Shown here: positions 1-7,729 of the stretch, piece by piece | Numbering within the stretch: the first letter of the stretch is position 1 | How the letters are laid out: each line of letters begins with the position of its first letter | From: RACS-047 sp031553855 | GTDB taxonomy: Bacteria > Bacillota > Clostridia > Christensenellales > Pumilibacteraceae | DNA: 64,000 nt | NCBI GenBank assembly: GCA_031553855.1 | Contig: JAVBKW010000006.1 | Coordinates: 57,680 to 121,679, forward strand | Direction: 5' to 3' | Program-made: the position numbers and the translations under genes | Notes under the pieces: generated by a model | What the model saw: the letters and a program-made list of their open reading frames with translations, nothing else | What the model was told of the DNA's origin: nothing | Databases searched by the model: none

Positions 1-63
1 TTAGCATAATTTTTTATACTATTTAGACGCTTTTTTTATCCATCTAACCAAATTACAACGAAA

Positions 64-108
64 GGGGCTGTATTATGAGATTTTTCTCCTAATACAGCCC
101 CGATTTTT
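64..108. terminator. Strong hairpin terminator
   Basis: Perfect 12-bp arms (64-75 and 90-101, GGGGCTGTATTA and its complement) enclose a 14-nt loop that itself has GAGA/TCTC, followed by GATTTTTAC. It probably ends a gene upstream of the window. The A run before the left arm would also allow weaker use in the other direction. Confidence 0.75.
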
Positions 109-332
109 ACGCTATAGGAATTATCGCTTTAAAAAAGCTGGCAAAGTTTACGTTAGCGCGAAAAAAGCCGAACCTCAAGTGAGGGAAGCGGCGCGAAGCG
201 ACACCTTTTTTATACTATGTTAAAGCGCTTTCTTTTGAGGGTCTAAAAGCCGTACAAAAATTAAAGCCGTAAAAACTTTAAAAATCAGTATAAAATCCTA
301 AAAATATGACGAATATTTGTGTGTGAAAACGT
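109..332. other. Non-coding stretch with partial dispersed repeat
   Basis: No credible gene is seen here. Positions 181-215, read on the minus strand, resemble the start of the dispersed repeat at 17507 and 26032 (AGGTGTCGCTT... followed by GCGGC/GAGCGG-like bases). The rest is AT-rich sequence leading to the promoter of the ribosomal operon. Confidence 0.5.
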
Positions 333-361
333 TTGACATTAAAAGTTAATTGACGTATAAT
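333..361 (+). promoter_or_regulatory. Sigma-A promoter of the S10 operon
   Basis: TTGACA (333-338), 17-bp spacer and TATAAT (356-361) match the vegetative consensus exactly. Transcription would begin near 368 and give a leader of about 250 nt before rpsJ. Such a strong promoter fits a ribosomal protein operon. Confidence 0.9.
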
Positions 362-407
362 TAAAAAGCTGTACTCTAAAGGAGTAGGCGGTTTTTCGGG
401 GACGGGG

Positions 408-539
408 ATGAAACCGGAGGTTACTACGTCAAATTTGCAGGCGGAGAGAACTTCGGCGGACTATGCGCAGGGCAATATGATCCTGTGCGGCGCGAATCTT
501 TGGTCGTATAAGGCGTTAAGCTTTAAAGAAGGGCTTTAA
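408..539 (+). CDS. Possible 43-codon leader ORF upstream of rpsJ
   Basis: An ATG at 408, preceded by a G-rich stretch (GGGGACGGGG) that could act as a ribosome binding site, opens a 43-residue frame ending with TAA at 537-539. The stop lies in the loop of the hairpin 531-546. I do not recognise the peptide (it begins MKPEVTTSNLQ). Another frame across the same bases is also open and protein-like, so the stretch could be the remnant of a gene. Its place inside the S10 leader makes a regulatory leader peptide possible, but nothing in the sequence proves translation. Confidence 0.25.
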   Translation: MKPEVTTSNLQAERTSADYAQGNMILCGANLWSYKALSFKEGL

Positions 540-546
540 TAAGCCC
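531..546 (+). promoter_or_regulatory. Leader hairpin before rpsJ
   Basis: GGGCTT-TAAT-AAGCCC is a compact perfect hairpin directly overlapping the stop of the leader ORF. It is followed by TTAAATTT, not by a clean U run, so it is at best a weak terminator. It could be an attenuator, a pause site or part of a ribosomal-protein binding site. Confidence 0.35.
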
Positions 547-615
547 CTTAAATTTCCCCGATAAAAAGACACACACGACCGAGTTGTTGCGAAATTGCTA
601 TGGAGGTAAAAATTA

Positions 616-924
616 ATGGCAAGTCAGAAAATCCGAATCAAGCTCAAGGCTTACGACCACGACCTTATCGACCAGTCGGCCGCAAGGATAGTGGAGACGG
701 CTAAGAAAACCGGCACAAAGGTTTCCGGCCCTATCCCTCTTCCTACGGACAAGGAAGTTATCACGATACTTCGTGCTGTCCATAAGTATAAGGATTCGAG
801 AGAGCAGTTCGAGATGAGAACACATAAGCGTTTGATTGATATATACAGCCCGTCGGCTAAAACGGTCGATTCGCTTACTAAGCTGGATCTTCCTGCCGGC
901 GTAGACATTAAGATCAAACTTTAA
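616..924 (+). CDS. rpsJ: 30S ribosomal protein S10
   Basis: A 102-residue protein of normal S10 length, starting MASQKIRIKLKAYDHDLID and containing the conserved GPIPLPT loop and the MRTHKRLIDI motif. S10 sits in the 30S head and, as NusE, also joins NusB in antitermination. A good ribosome binding site (TGGAGG) lies before the ATG. It is the first gene of the long S10-spc-alpha cluster, 23 nt before rplC. The identification is certain. Confidence 0.98.
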   Translation: MASQKIRIKLKAYDHDLIDQSAARIVETAKKTGTKVSGPIPLPTDKEVITILRAVHKYKDSREQFEMRTHKRLIDIYSPSAKTVDSLTKLDLPAGVDIKIKL

Positions 925-947
925 GAAGAGGCGCGGAGGAAATCAAA

Positions 948-1583
948 ATGGAAAAATCAATACTTGGCCGAAAACTGGGAATGACTCAGGTATTCGACGA
1001 AACTGGATTAATGATACCGGTAACCGTTGTTGAAGCGGGGCCGATGAAGGTAGTAAGAAAAAAGACCGTTGAAAGAGACGGCTACAGCGCGCTTCAGGTC
1101 GCTTTCGAGGAAGTCAAAGCGGACAACCTTAACAAGCCCCAGGCAGGCGTTTACAAGAAAGCGGGCGTTAAGCCGGCGAAAGTTTTAAAGGAACTTAAGT
1201 TTACAGATTTCGATAAATACGAAGTCGGCGCGGCTATAAAGTGCGATATCTTCTCCGACGGAGAGATGGTAGACGTTTCCGGAACAAGCAAAGGCCACGG
1301 CTTTTCGGGCGTTATCAAACGCTGGAACCAGCACAGGCTGAAGATGACCCACGGTACCGGCCCGACACACCGTTCACTCGGCTCGACCGGCGCAAACAGC
1401 GGCATGAGCAAGGTCATCAAAGGCCTTCATATGCCCGGACAGTTCGGCAGCGTGAGCGTGACCGTTCAGAATCTTAAAGTAGTCAGAGTTGACGCAGAAC
1501 GCAACGTGCTCCTTATCAAAGGCGCGGTTCCCGGCCCTAAAGGCGGGCTCGTTACAGTCAAAGCGGCTGTTAAATCGAAGTAG
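948..1583 (+). CDS. rplC: 50S ribosomal protein L3
   Basis: A 211-residue L3, starting MEKSILGRKLGMTQVF, with the conserved GKGHGFSGVIKRW-like segment (here SKGHGFSGVIKRW) and the GQFG turn of the extension that reaches toward the peptidyl transferase centre. L3 binds 23S rRNA early in 50S assembly. The ribosome binding site GCGGAGG precedes the ATG. It lies between rpsJ and rplD as in other bacteria. Confidence 0.98.
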   Translation: MEKSILGRKLGMTQVFDETGLMIPVTVVEAGPMKVVRKKTVERDGYSALQVAFEEVKADNLNKPQAGVYKKAGVKPAKVLKELKFTDFDKYEVGAAIKCDIFSDGEMVDVSGTSKGHGFSGVIKRWNQHRLKMTHGTGPTHRSLGSTGANSGMSKVIKGLHMPGQFGSVSVTVQNLKVVRVDAERNVLLIKGAVPGPKGGLVTVKAAVKSK

Positions 1584-1602
1584 GACAAAGGAGTAAAGAG
1601 TA

Positions 1603-2292
1603 ATGCCAAGCGTAAAAATTTACAAACAGACAGGCGCAGCAGCCGGAACGGTTGAACTCAACGATTCGGTTTTCGGCGCGGAATATAATGAAGCGTTGAT
1701 ACATCAGGCGGTAGTCGCTCAGATGAACAACGCCCGTCAAGGCACAAAGAGCGCGCTCACAAGGACGGAAGTTCGCGGCGGCGGAATCAAGCCGTGGCGT
1801 CAAAAGGGTACAGGCAGAGCGCGTCAGGGTTCCACAAGGGCTCCCCAGTGGATTAAGGGCGGAGTAGTATTCGCGCCCAAGCCCAGAGATTTTTCTCAGA
1901 AAATGAACAAACAGGCAAAGCGCGCCGCACTTCTTAGCGCATTAAGCGCGAAGGTAGAGGCCCAAGAGCTCGTCCTTATAGACGAAATCAAGCTGCAGGC
2001 CGCAAAAACCAAGGAAATGGCCGCAATAATGGAAGCGCTCAAGCTCAACATCAAAACCCATATCGCTATAAACGAGAAGGGCGAACAGGTTGAAAAGGTT
2101 TCGGCGTCGCTGCCTACGATACTTCTTGTCGTAACCGATAAGGACGACGAGATCGTAAGGGCTGCAGGCAATCTTCCCTACGTTGTAACTATCAGATCTA
2201 ACCTCATCAACGTTTACGACGTTGTCGGCTGCACAAAGCTTGTAGCTACTCTTGAGGCGGCAAAGAAAATCGAGGAGGCATACAAAGCATAA
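1603..2292 (+). CDS. rplD: 50S ribosomal protein L4
   Basis: A 229-residue L4/L1e family protein. The exit-tunnel loop is visible as RGGGIKPWRQKGTGRARQG (around residues 60-80), the classic site for macrolide-resistance changes, and here looks wild type. In many bacteria L4 also represses its own operon. Its stop codon overlaps the rplW start by one base (TAATG), implying translational coupling. Confidence 0.98.
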   Translation: MPSVKIYKQTGAAAGTVELNDSVFGAEYNEALIHQAVVAQMNNARQGTKSALTRTEVRGGGIKPWRQKGTGRARQGSTRAPQWIKGGVVFAPKPRDFSQKMNKQAKRAALLSALSAKVEAQELVLIDEIKLQAAKTKEMAAIMEALKLNIKTHIAINEKGEQVEKVSASLPTILLVVTDKDDEIVRAAGNLPYVVTIRSNLINVYDVVGCTKLVATLEAAKKIEEAYKA

Positions 2293-2591
2293 TGGACGCT
2301 TATGAAATAATCAAAAAACCGCTTTTGTCGGAAAAAAGTTATGCGGGTATCCCGTCGAAAAAGTATACGTTTATCGTTGATTTCAGGGCAAATAAGACCC
2401 AGATCAAGGCTGCGGTAGAAGAACTTTTCAAGCAGTATAACGTAAAGGTCGAAAAGGTCAACACCGCCAACGTCAGAGGAAAATACAAACGTCAGGGCCA
2501 GAACGAGGGCTACACCTCAAAGTTTAAGAAAGCATACGTTCAGCTTAAAGATTCCAGCCCCGCTATCCCGTTCTTTGAGAGTCTGGTATAA
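2292..2591 (+). CDS. rplW: 50S ribosomal protein L23
   Basis: A 99-residue L23 starting MDAYEIIKKPLLSEKSY, with the family PLLSEKS motif and the flexible VRGKYKRQG loop. L23 lies at the tunnel exit and is a docking site for trigger factor and SRP. The ATG shares its A with the stop codon of rplD, and rplB follows after 15 nt. The length and the order are standard. Confidence 0.97.
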   Translation: MDAYEIIKKPLLSEKSYAGIPSKKYTFIVDFRANKTQIKAAVEELFKQYNVKVEKVNTANVRGKYKRQGQNEGYTSKFKKAYVQLKDSSPAIPFFESLV

Positions 2592-2606
2592 GGAGTAAAA
2601 CTTAAA

Positions 2607-3434
2607 ATGGCAGTTAAAAGATTTAAATCTATTACGCCCGGTACGCGCACTAAAACCGTTTCGAGCTTCGAAGAGGTAACGCGCACAGAACCGGAAAAAT
2701 CGCTCGTAGTTTCCTTAAACCGTAAGGGCGGCAGAAACAATACAGGTAAGATAACAGTAAGGCATATCGGCGGCGGAAACCGCATCAAATACAGGATCAT
2801 CGATTTCAAGCGCGACAAAACGGATATCCCCGCGACTGTTGCCAGCATCGAATACGACCCTAACCGCACAAGCTATATAGCTCTTTTGAACTATATCGAC
2901 GGCGAAAAAAGATATATCTTAGCTCCCGTAGGCCTGAGCGTCGGCGATAAGATCTTAAGCGGAGAGAGCGCGGACATCAAAGCGGGCAACTGCCTGCCGC
3001 TCAGCGCGATCCCCGTAGGTATTATGGTCCATAACATCGAAATGCAGCCCGGCAAAGGCGGACAGATAGTCAGGACTGCCGGCGCGGCGGCGCAGCTTAT
3101 GGCAAAAGAGGGCAAGTACGCAACTTTGCGCCTTCCCTCCGGCGAAATGAGGATGATCCTTCTTTCCTGCAAAGCAACCATTGGCCAGGTCGGCAACGTC
3201 GACCATGAGTTGGTTTCTTTGGGTAAGGCCGGAAGAAAACGCCATATGGGCATCAAACCCACCGTGCGCGGCGTAGTAATGAACCCCTGCGACCACCCTC
3301 ACGGCGGCGGAGAAGGAAAATCTCCTATCGGTATGGCGGGCCCGGTTTCCCCTTGGGGCAAACCCACTCTTGGCTATAAGACAAGGAAGAAGAGAAAGAA
3401 TACCGACAAGTATATTGTCAAACGTATTAATTAG
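2607..3434 (+). CDS. rplB: 50S ribosomal protein L2
   Basis: A 275-residue L2 with the RNA-binding region in the N-terminal half and the C-terminal signature NPCDHPHGGGEGKSPIG around residue 225, which includes the conserved histidine near the peptidyl transferase centre. The tail is rich in lysine and arginine (KTRKKRKNTDKY). It is needed for subunit joining. A ribosome binding site (AAGGAG) precedes it, and rpsS follows after 15 nt. Confidence 0.98.
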   Translation: MAVKRFKSITPGTRTKTVSSFEEVTRTEPEKSLVVSLNRKGGRNNTGKITVRHIGGGNRIKYRIIDFKRDKTDIPATVASIEYDPNRTSYIALLNYIDGEKRYILAPVGLSVGDKILSGESADIKAGNCLPLSAIPVGIMVHNIEMQPGKGGQIVRTAGAAAQLMAKEGKYATLRLPSGEMRMILLSCKATIGQVGNVDHELVSLGKAGRKRHMGIKPTVRGVVMNPCDHPHGGGEGKSPIGMAGPVSPWGKPTLGYKTRKKRKNTDKYIVKRIN

Positions 3435-3449
3435 GAAGGTGCGAAATAA

Positions 3450-3728
3450 ATGTCTAGAAGCGTAAAAAAAGGACCTTATGTAGAAGAAAGGTTATTTAAC
3501 AGAGTCAAGGCTCAGTACGGCTCATCGGATAAAAAGGTAATCAAGACCTGGTCGAGAAGCTCTACTATTTTCCCTGAGTTTGTCGGAAGCACTATCGCCG
3601 TTTACGACGGAAGAAAGCACGTTCCTGTATACTGCACCGAAGAAATGGTCGGTCATAAGCTCGGCGAGTTTGCTCCCACGCGCACCTTCAAGGGTCACGC
3701 AGGCGAGAAAACAACATCGGCTAAGTAG
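3450..3728 (+). CDS. rpsS: 30S ribosomal protein S19
   Basis: A 92-residue S19, starting MSRSVKKGPYVEERL, with the family motifs TWSRSSTIFPEFVG, YDGRKHVPVY and HKLGEFAPTRTFKGH. S19 forms part of the 30S head with S13 and contacts the A-site region. The ribosome binding site AGGAAGG precedes the ATG. It is placed between rplB and rplV as expected. Confidence 0.98.
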   Translation: MSRSVKKGPYVEERLFNRVKAQYGSSDKKVIKTWSRSSTIFPEFVGSTIAVYDGRKHVPVYCTEEMVGHKLGEFAPTRTFKGHAGEKTTSAK

Positions 3729-3737
3729 GAGTGAATT

Positions 3738-4109
3738 ATGGCAATTATTAATGAAAATAAAGATACGCGCCCCAAAGCGCACGCAAACCATATACGCATC
3801 TCGCCCTATAAGGTAAGAGTCGTGCTCGATTCAATAAGAGGAAAATCGGTAAACGAGGCCCTTGCAATGCTCGAGGCTACTCCCAAAGCGGGCAGCGATA
3901 TCGTTACAAAGCTTATTAAGTCCGCTACGGCTAACGCCGAACACAATAACGGACTTTCCCGCTCCGACCTTTTCGTAGCTGAGATATTCGCTAACGGCGG
4001 GCCTATCTTAAAGCGCGTGCAGCCTGTTTCCAAAGGCAGGGCATACCGCATCAATAAGCGCACCAGCCACATCACAGTTGTTCTCGACACGCTTAAGGAG
4101 GTCAAGTAA
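3738..4109 (+). CDS. rplV: 50S ribosomal protein L22
   Basis: A 123-residue L22 with the conserved RISPYKVRVVLDSIRGKSV segment and, near the C terminus, the beta-hairpin PVSKGRAYRINKRTSHITVV that lines the exit tunnel beside L4. The hairpin shows no duplication or deletion of the kind linked to macrolide resistance. It starts 9 nt after rpsS and ends 2 nt before rpsC, so the genes are probably coupled. Confidence 0.97.
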   Translation: MAIINENKDTRPKAHANHIRISPYKVRVVLDSIRGKSVNEALAMLEATPKAGSDIVTKLIKSATANAEHNNGLSRSDLFVAEIFANGGPILKRVQPVSKGRAYRINKRTSHITVVLDTLKEVK

Positions 4110-4111
4110 TT

Positions 4112-4777
4112 ATGGGTCAGAAAGTTAATCCGCACGGACTCAGAGTCGGCGTCATCAAAGATTGGGACACCGTTTGGTTTGCCGGCAAAAAAGAATTCTC
4201 GGCTTATTTACTTGAGGACCATAAGGTCAGAGAATTTATTAAAAAGAAGTACTTCACTTTCGGTGTATCGAAAGTAGTAGTTAAGCGTTCGCAAGGCTCA
4301 GTAAGCGTAGATATCTACACCTCAAAACCCGGTATGATCATCGGCCAAAAAGGCGCGGGCATCGAAGTTTTAAAGAAAGAGCTTGCTAAAATCGTCACAA
4401 GCGGTACTCTCCATATCAACGTTATGGAAGTCAAGCGTCCCGATATGGACGCAACTTTAGTCGCTGAAAACGTAGCCGCCCAGCTTGAAAAGAGAAGTTC
4501 TTTCAGAAGGACTATGAAACAGTCTATGGGCAGAGTTATGCGTTCGGGCGCAAAGGGCGTCAAGATAATGGTTGCAGGCCGTCTGGACGGAGCAGAGATT
4601 GCAAGAAGCGAACATTATCACGAGGGTTCGATCCCGTTGCAGACGCTGCGCGCCGATATCGATTACGGAACGGCCACAGCTCACACTACTTTCGGCGCGA
4701 TCGGCGTTAAAGTATGGGTCTACAAAGGCGAGATCCTTCCTAAAGCTAAGGAAACCGCAGAAGGAGGCAGAGAGTAA
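4112..4777 (+). CDS. rpsC: 30S ribosomal protein S3
   Basis: A 221-residue S3 starting MGQKVNPHGLRVGVI. The KH type 2 domain is visible with the GMIIGQKGAGIE motif (about residues 75-86), and the C-terminal domain has SMGRVMRSGAKGVKI and GRLDGAEIARSE. S3 lines the mRNA entry channel. Its ribosome binding site lies in the end of rplV (AAGGAGG), and rplP follows after a single base. Confidence 0.98.
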   Translation: MGQKVNPHGLRVGVIKDWDTVWFAGKKEFSAYLLEDHKVREFIKKKYFTFGVSKVVVKRSQGSVSVDIYTSKPGMIIGQKGAGIEVLKKELAKIVTSGTLHINVMEVKRPDMDATLVAENVAAQLEKRSSFRRTMKQSMGRVMRSGAKGVKIMVAGRLDGAEIARSEHYHEGSIPLQTLRADIDYGTATAHTTFGAIGVKVWVYKGEILPKAKETAEGGRE

Positions 4778-4778
4778 T

Positions 4779-5234
4779 ATGTTAATGCCTAAAAGAGTTA
4801 AAAGACGCCGCGTCCAGCGCGGACGTATGAAGGGTAAGGCAAACAAGGGCAACATAATCGCTTACGGCGAGTACGGCCTTGTAGCTGAAACCTGCGGCTG
4901 GGTAACATCAAACCAGATAGAGGCGGCCCGTGTCGCCATGACGCGTTACATCAAGCGCGGCGGACAGGTTTGGATCGATATCTTCCCGCATAAACCGGTA
5001 ACTAAAAAACCCGCCGAAACCAGAATGGGCTCCGGAAAAGGAAGCCCCGAGTACTGGGTAGCGGTCATCAAGCCCGGCAGAGTCCTGTTCGAAATGGCGG
5101 GAGTCACCGAGGATATAGCGAGAGAAGCGTTAAGGCTTGCCGCCCACAAACTTCCTATCAAATGTAAGTTTGCTAAAAAAGGCGACCTTGTAAGCGCGGA
5201 CGCTCCCGAAGTAAAAGAGGAGGCTAAAGCATAA
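4779..5234 (+). CDS. rplP: 50S ribosomal protein L16
   Basis: A 151-residue L16. The frame is open much further upstream, inside rpsC, but the true start is the ATG at 4779, which gives the family N terminus MLMPKRVKRRRVQRG and has AGGAGG at 4762-4767. The GSGKGSPEYWVAVIKPGR segment near residue 85 is diagnostic. L16 organises the A-site side of the 50S subunit. The final TAA overlaps the rpmC ATG by one base. Confidence 0.97.
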   Translation: MLMPKRVKRRRVQRGRMKGKANKGNIIAYGEYGLVAETCGWVTSNQIEAARVAMTRYIKRGGQVWIDIFPHKPVTKKPAETRMGSGKGSPEYWVAVIKPGRVLFEMAGVTEDIAREALRLAAHKLPIKCKFAKKGDLVSADAPEVKEEAKA

Positions 5235-5437
5235 TGAAAGCAAAGCAGTTGCACGAAATGAAAACTGACGAGCTTGTCGCTAAACTAAGCGATTTAAGAA
5301 GCGAGCTCTTCGGCCTTCGTTTTTCCCACACGACGGGACAATTATCCAACCCTATGCAGATGGCAGCCTGCAAAAAAGACATCGCAAGGATCAAGACTAT
5401 TTTACGCCAGCGCGAGATCGCTGCTAAAAAGGCATAA
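5234..5437 (+). CDS. rpmC: 50S ribosomal protein L29
   Basis: A 67-residue L29 of typical size: two helices, with the family motifs LVAKLSDLRSELFGLRF and CKKDIARIKTILRQRE. It sits near the tunnel exit next to L23. It overlaps the rplP stop by one base and is followed after 17 nt by rpsQ, the usual S10-operon end. Confidence 0.96.
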   Translation: MKAKQLHEMKTDELVAKLSDLRSELFGLRFSHTTGQLSNPMQMAACKKDIARIKTILRQREIAAKKA

Positions 5438-5454
5438 GGCGGAGGACATTATAA

Positions 5455-5718
5455 ATGGAAAATTTAGAAAGAAACGACCGCAAAGTGCGTGAAGGTCTTG
5501 TAGTATCGAACAAAATGGACAAAACTATCGTAGTTATCGTTCACGATAAGGCAAAGCATCCGCTTTACAAAAAGACGATCAACAAGTCCAAGAAGTTTAA
5601 GGTTCACGACGAAAATAACGAATGCAACATCGGCGACAAAGTTGAGATCGCCGAAACCCGCCCTCTTTCAAAGGATAAGTATTTCAGATTAGTCCGCATC
5701 ATCGAACGCGCGAAATAA
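5455..5718 (+). CDS. rpsQ: 30S ribosomal protein S17
   Basis: An 87-residue S17 with an OB fold. Visible motifs are GLVVSNKMDKTIVV, HPLYKKTI, KFKVHDENNECNIGDKVEI and ETRPLSKDKYFRLV. S17 binds 16S rRNA early in assembly. The ribosome binding site GGCGGAGG is strong. Unusually, the next ribosomal gene (rplN) begins only 374 nt later instead of within a few bases. Confidence 0.97.
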   Translation: MENLERNDRKVREGLVVSNKMDKTIVVIVHDKAKHPLYKKTINKSKKFKVHDENNECNIGDKVEIAETRPLSKDKYFRLVRIIERAK

Positions 5719-6092
5719 GTTTTGGGTTTTGTGCGGCGCTATGCGGCGTTAAACCGCTTTTTTCCGACTATCGGCGAATTCAATGTTCAGCCTCGGCCGA
5801 AAAAAACAGTTTGCCATATCTGCTTGCATCTAAACCACCCAAAACGGCGTCAGCGTTATAAAAACGCGGCGGTCTGAAAAACATTACTTTTGAAAAACGG
5901 ATTTCACAATAATTAAACTAGAAAAGAATTCATTGCCGGATTGCCGCTAAGCTTGCTTTTTTAGCTCAATCGAGTACGTCTATGTACACTCAATCGCTAA
6001 AAAAGCAACTGTTGCGTCACTGCGGCGCGACTTCTATTCTAGTAATATTATGCGTCGGCTCAGCCGATAGCAGACAAAAGGAGTAAATCATT
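5719..6092. repeat. Palindromic insertion between rpsQ and rplN
   Basis: A 374-bp non-coding gap inside the ribosomal cluster. Its main feature is an imperfect palindrome at about 5943-6026: perfect 13-bp arms (5953-5965 and 5996-6008, TTGCTTTTTTAGC), outer GCCGC/GCGGC, and an apex TCGAGTAC-GTCTAT-GTACACTC (5970-5991). A second inverted pair with T6/A6 arms lies at about 5757-5808. The same apex occurs at 49901-49923 and, reversed, at 26616-26634, so this looks like one copy of a dispersed palindromic element. Confidence 0.6.
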
Positions 6093-6461
6093 ATGGTACA
6101 GCAACAATCATATCTTAAGGCTGCCGATAACAGCGGCGCTAAAGAGATTATGTGCATAAGGGTTTTAGGCGGGTCTTTTCGTAGAAGCGGTAACATCGGC
6201 GACGTTATTATTGCCTCGGTAAAGAGCGCAACACCCGGCGGAACAGTAAAAAAAGGCGACGTTGTCAAGGCGGTCATAGTCCGTACCCATCAGGGTATCA
6301 ACAGACCCGACGGAACGCATATCCGTTTCGACGACAACGCGGCAGTTATCATCGACAATCAGAAGCAACCCAGAGGAACCCGTATATTCGGACCCATAGC
6401 ACGAGAGCTCAGAGAAAAAGATTATATGAAAATCATTTCACTGGCTCCGGAAGTTATTTAA
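6093..6461 (+). CDS. rplN: 50S ribosomal protein L14
   Basis: A 122-residue L14, exactly the common length, starting MVQQQSYLKAADNSGAKEI, with KKGDVVKAVIVRT and FDDNAAVIID. L14 contacts 16S rRNA in a bridge and is the docking site of the silencing factor RsfS. The ribosome binding site is AAAGGAG. It is the first gene of the spc block, after a long palindromic gap. Confidence 0.98.
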   Translation: MVQQQSYLKAADNSGAKEIMCIRVLGGSFRRSGNIGDVIIASVKSATPGGTVKKGDVVKAVIVRTHQGINRPDGTHIRFDDNAAVIIDNQKQPRGTRIFGPIARELREKDYMKIISLAPEVI

Positions 6462-6473
6462 GGCGGAGGGCGT

Positions 6474-7019
6474 ATGAACAGTTTATTTGTTAAAAAAGGC
6501 GACAACGTAACGTTGCTTGCCGGTAAAAATAAGGGAAAGACAGGTAAGGTTATCGCCGTCGATCCGGATTCGGGCCGCGTGGTTGTAGACGGATGGAATA
6601 TCGTCGTCAAGCACGTTAAGGCAAAGAGCGCGCAAAGTCAGGGCGGAATACAAAAAATGCCCGGCTCTATCGACGCTTCAAACGTCCAGATACTCTGCCC
6701 TTCGTGCGGCAAGGCTACAAGAGTCGCCGCCGGAACAGACGCGCAAGGCAAGAAGATTAGGGTCTGCAAGCACTGCGAAGCCTCGCTCGACGTTAAGCAA
6801 AAGGTAGAAAAGAAAGCCAAGAAGTCCAAAAAGGACGAACCTGCGGCAAAGACTGAAGAAAAGCCGGTCAAAAAGAGCAAGGCAAAGGCTGAAGTCGAAA
6901 CAGAGGTTAAGACTGAAGAAAAGCCGGTCAAAAAGAGCAAGGCAAAAGCTGAAGCCGAAACAGAGGCTAAGCCTAAAAAGACCGTAAAGAAAGCAGAAAC
7001 GTCTGCGGACAAGGAGTAA
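6474..7019 (+). CDS. rplX: 50S ribosomal protein L24 with zinc ribbon and repeated tail
   Basis: Residues 1-75 are a normal L24 with a KOW motif (KKGDNVTLLAGKNKGKTGKV). Then comes a zinc ribbon (CPSCGK near residue 76 and CKHC near 99) as in many Clostridia. The last 75 or so residues form a lysine, alanine and glutamate-rich tail not needed for the family fold; typical L24 is about 105 residues, this one 181. The tail contains two DNA copies of a 60-bp unit (6849-6908 and 6909-6968) encoding TEEKPVKKSKAKAE. L24 starts 50S assembly. The tail probably stays disordered and may bind rRNA. Confidence 0.95.
   Translation: MNSLFVKKGDNVTLLAGKNKGKTGKVIAVDPDSGRVVVDGWNIVVKHVKAKSAQSQGGIQKMPGSIDASNVQILCPSCGKATRVAAGTDAQGKKIRVCKHCEASLDVKQKVEKKAKKSKKDEPAAKTEEKPVKKSKAKAEVETEVKTEEKPVKKSKAKAEAETEAKPKKTVKKAETSADKE
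6849..6968 (+). repeat. Tandem 60-bp duplication inside rplX
   Basis: Two adjacent 60-bp units differ at only a few bases and keep the reading frame. They encode the lysine-rich tail of L24. The unit length is a multiple of three, so the copy number could vary without breaking the gene. Confidence 0.9.
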
Positions 7020-7027
7020 TCTGAATT

Positions 7028-7707
7028 ATGGCAGAAAAGAAAGATCAGGTAGCTAAGGCAGCTGCTACCGATACAAAAAAACCCGCTAAAAAAGCGGACG
7101 CCGCGGCTCCTGCCAAGGCAGCTAAAAAAACGGACGCTCCCGCTCCGGCAAAATCCAATAATCCCGACCGTAACAGGCTGAAAAAACGTTATACCGCCGA
7201 AATAGTTCCGGCTCTTATGAAGGAAAGAGGCTATACAAACGTTTTGCAGGTCCCCAGGCTTGAGAAGATCATCCTCAATATGAGGCTCGGTGATATCAAG
7301 GATAACTCTAAATCGATACAGCTGGCACAAAGTGAGCTTGAGGCGATAGCGGGGCAGAAGGCAGTTTTAGTAAAGGCCAAAAAGTCCGTTGCGAACTTTA
7401 AGCTCAGAGAAACCAGCCTATCGGCATCAAGGTCACGCTCAGAGGCGACAGAATGTATGAGTTTTTCGATAAGCTCGTTGCAGTCGCACTCCCGCGCGTG
7501 CGCGACTTCAGAGGAATTTCCTCAAAGTCCTTCGACGGCAGAGGAAACTACGCAATGGGCGTTAAGGAACAGATCATGTTCCCCGAAATCGCTTACGAAA
7601 CCGTTGAAAAAGTCCGCGGATTCGATATCTGTATGGTAACTACGGCTGCGTCCGACGACGACGCCAAAGCACTCCTTGTTAAGCTTGGAATGCCTTTCAA
7701 GAACTGA
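7028..7707 (+). CDS. rplE: 50S ribosomal protein L5, frameshifted at about 7410
   Basis: L5 binds 5S rRNA and contacts the P-site tRNA. The first 45 residues are an Ala/Lys/Pro-rich extension absent from ordinary L5 (about 180 residues). The family part starts at DRNRLKKRYTAEIVPALMKE and runs to KKSVANFKLRE. At the A run 7410-7412 the frame must shift by -1 to continue as QPIGIKVTLRGDRMYEFF and then KSFDGRGNYAMGVKEQIMFPE to the stop at 7707. Read straight, the protein turns to nonsense and ends at 7639. One missing A (three instead of four) explains it. As L5 is essential, a sequencing or assembly error is most likely; no classic slippery heptamer is seen. Confidence 0.88.
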
Positions 7708-7729
7708 CAGGGATAAGGAGAATATATAA

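Noticed and set aside
6638..7330. Long open frame (230 codons) on the minus strand
   Set aside because: It is the antisense of rplX and rplE; the phenylalanine/serine-rich product mirrors the lysine-rich tail.
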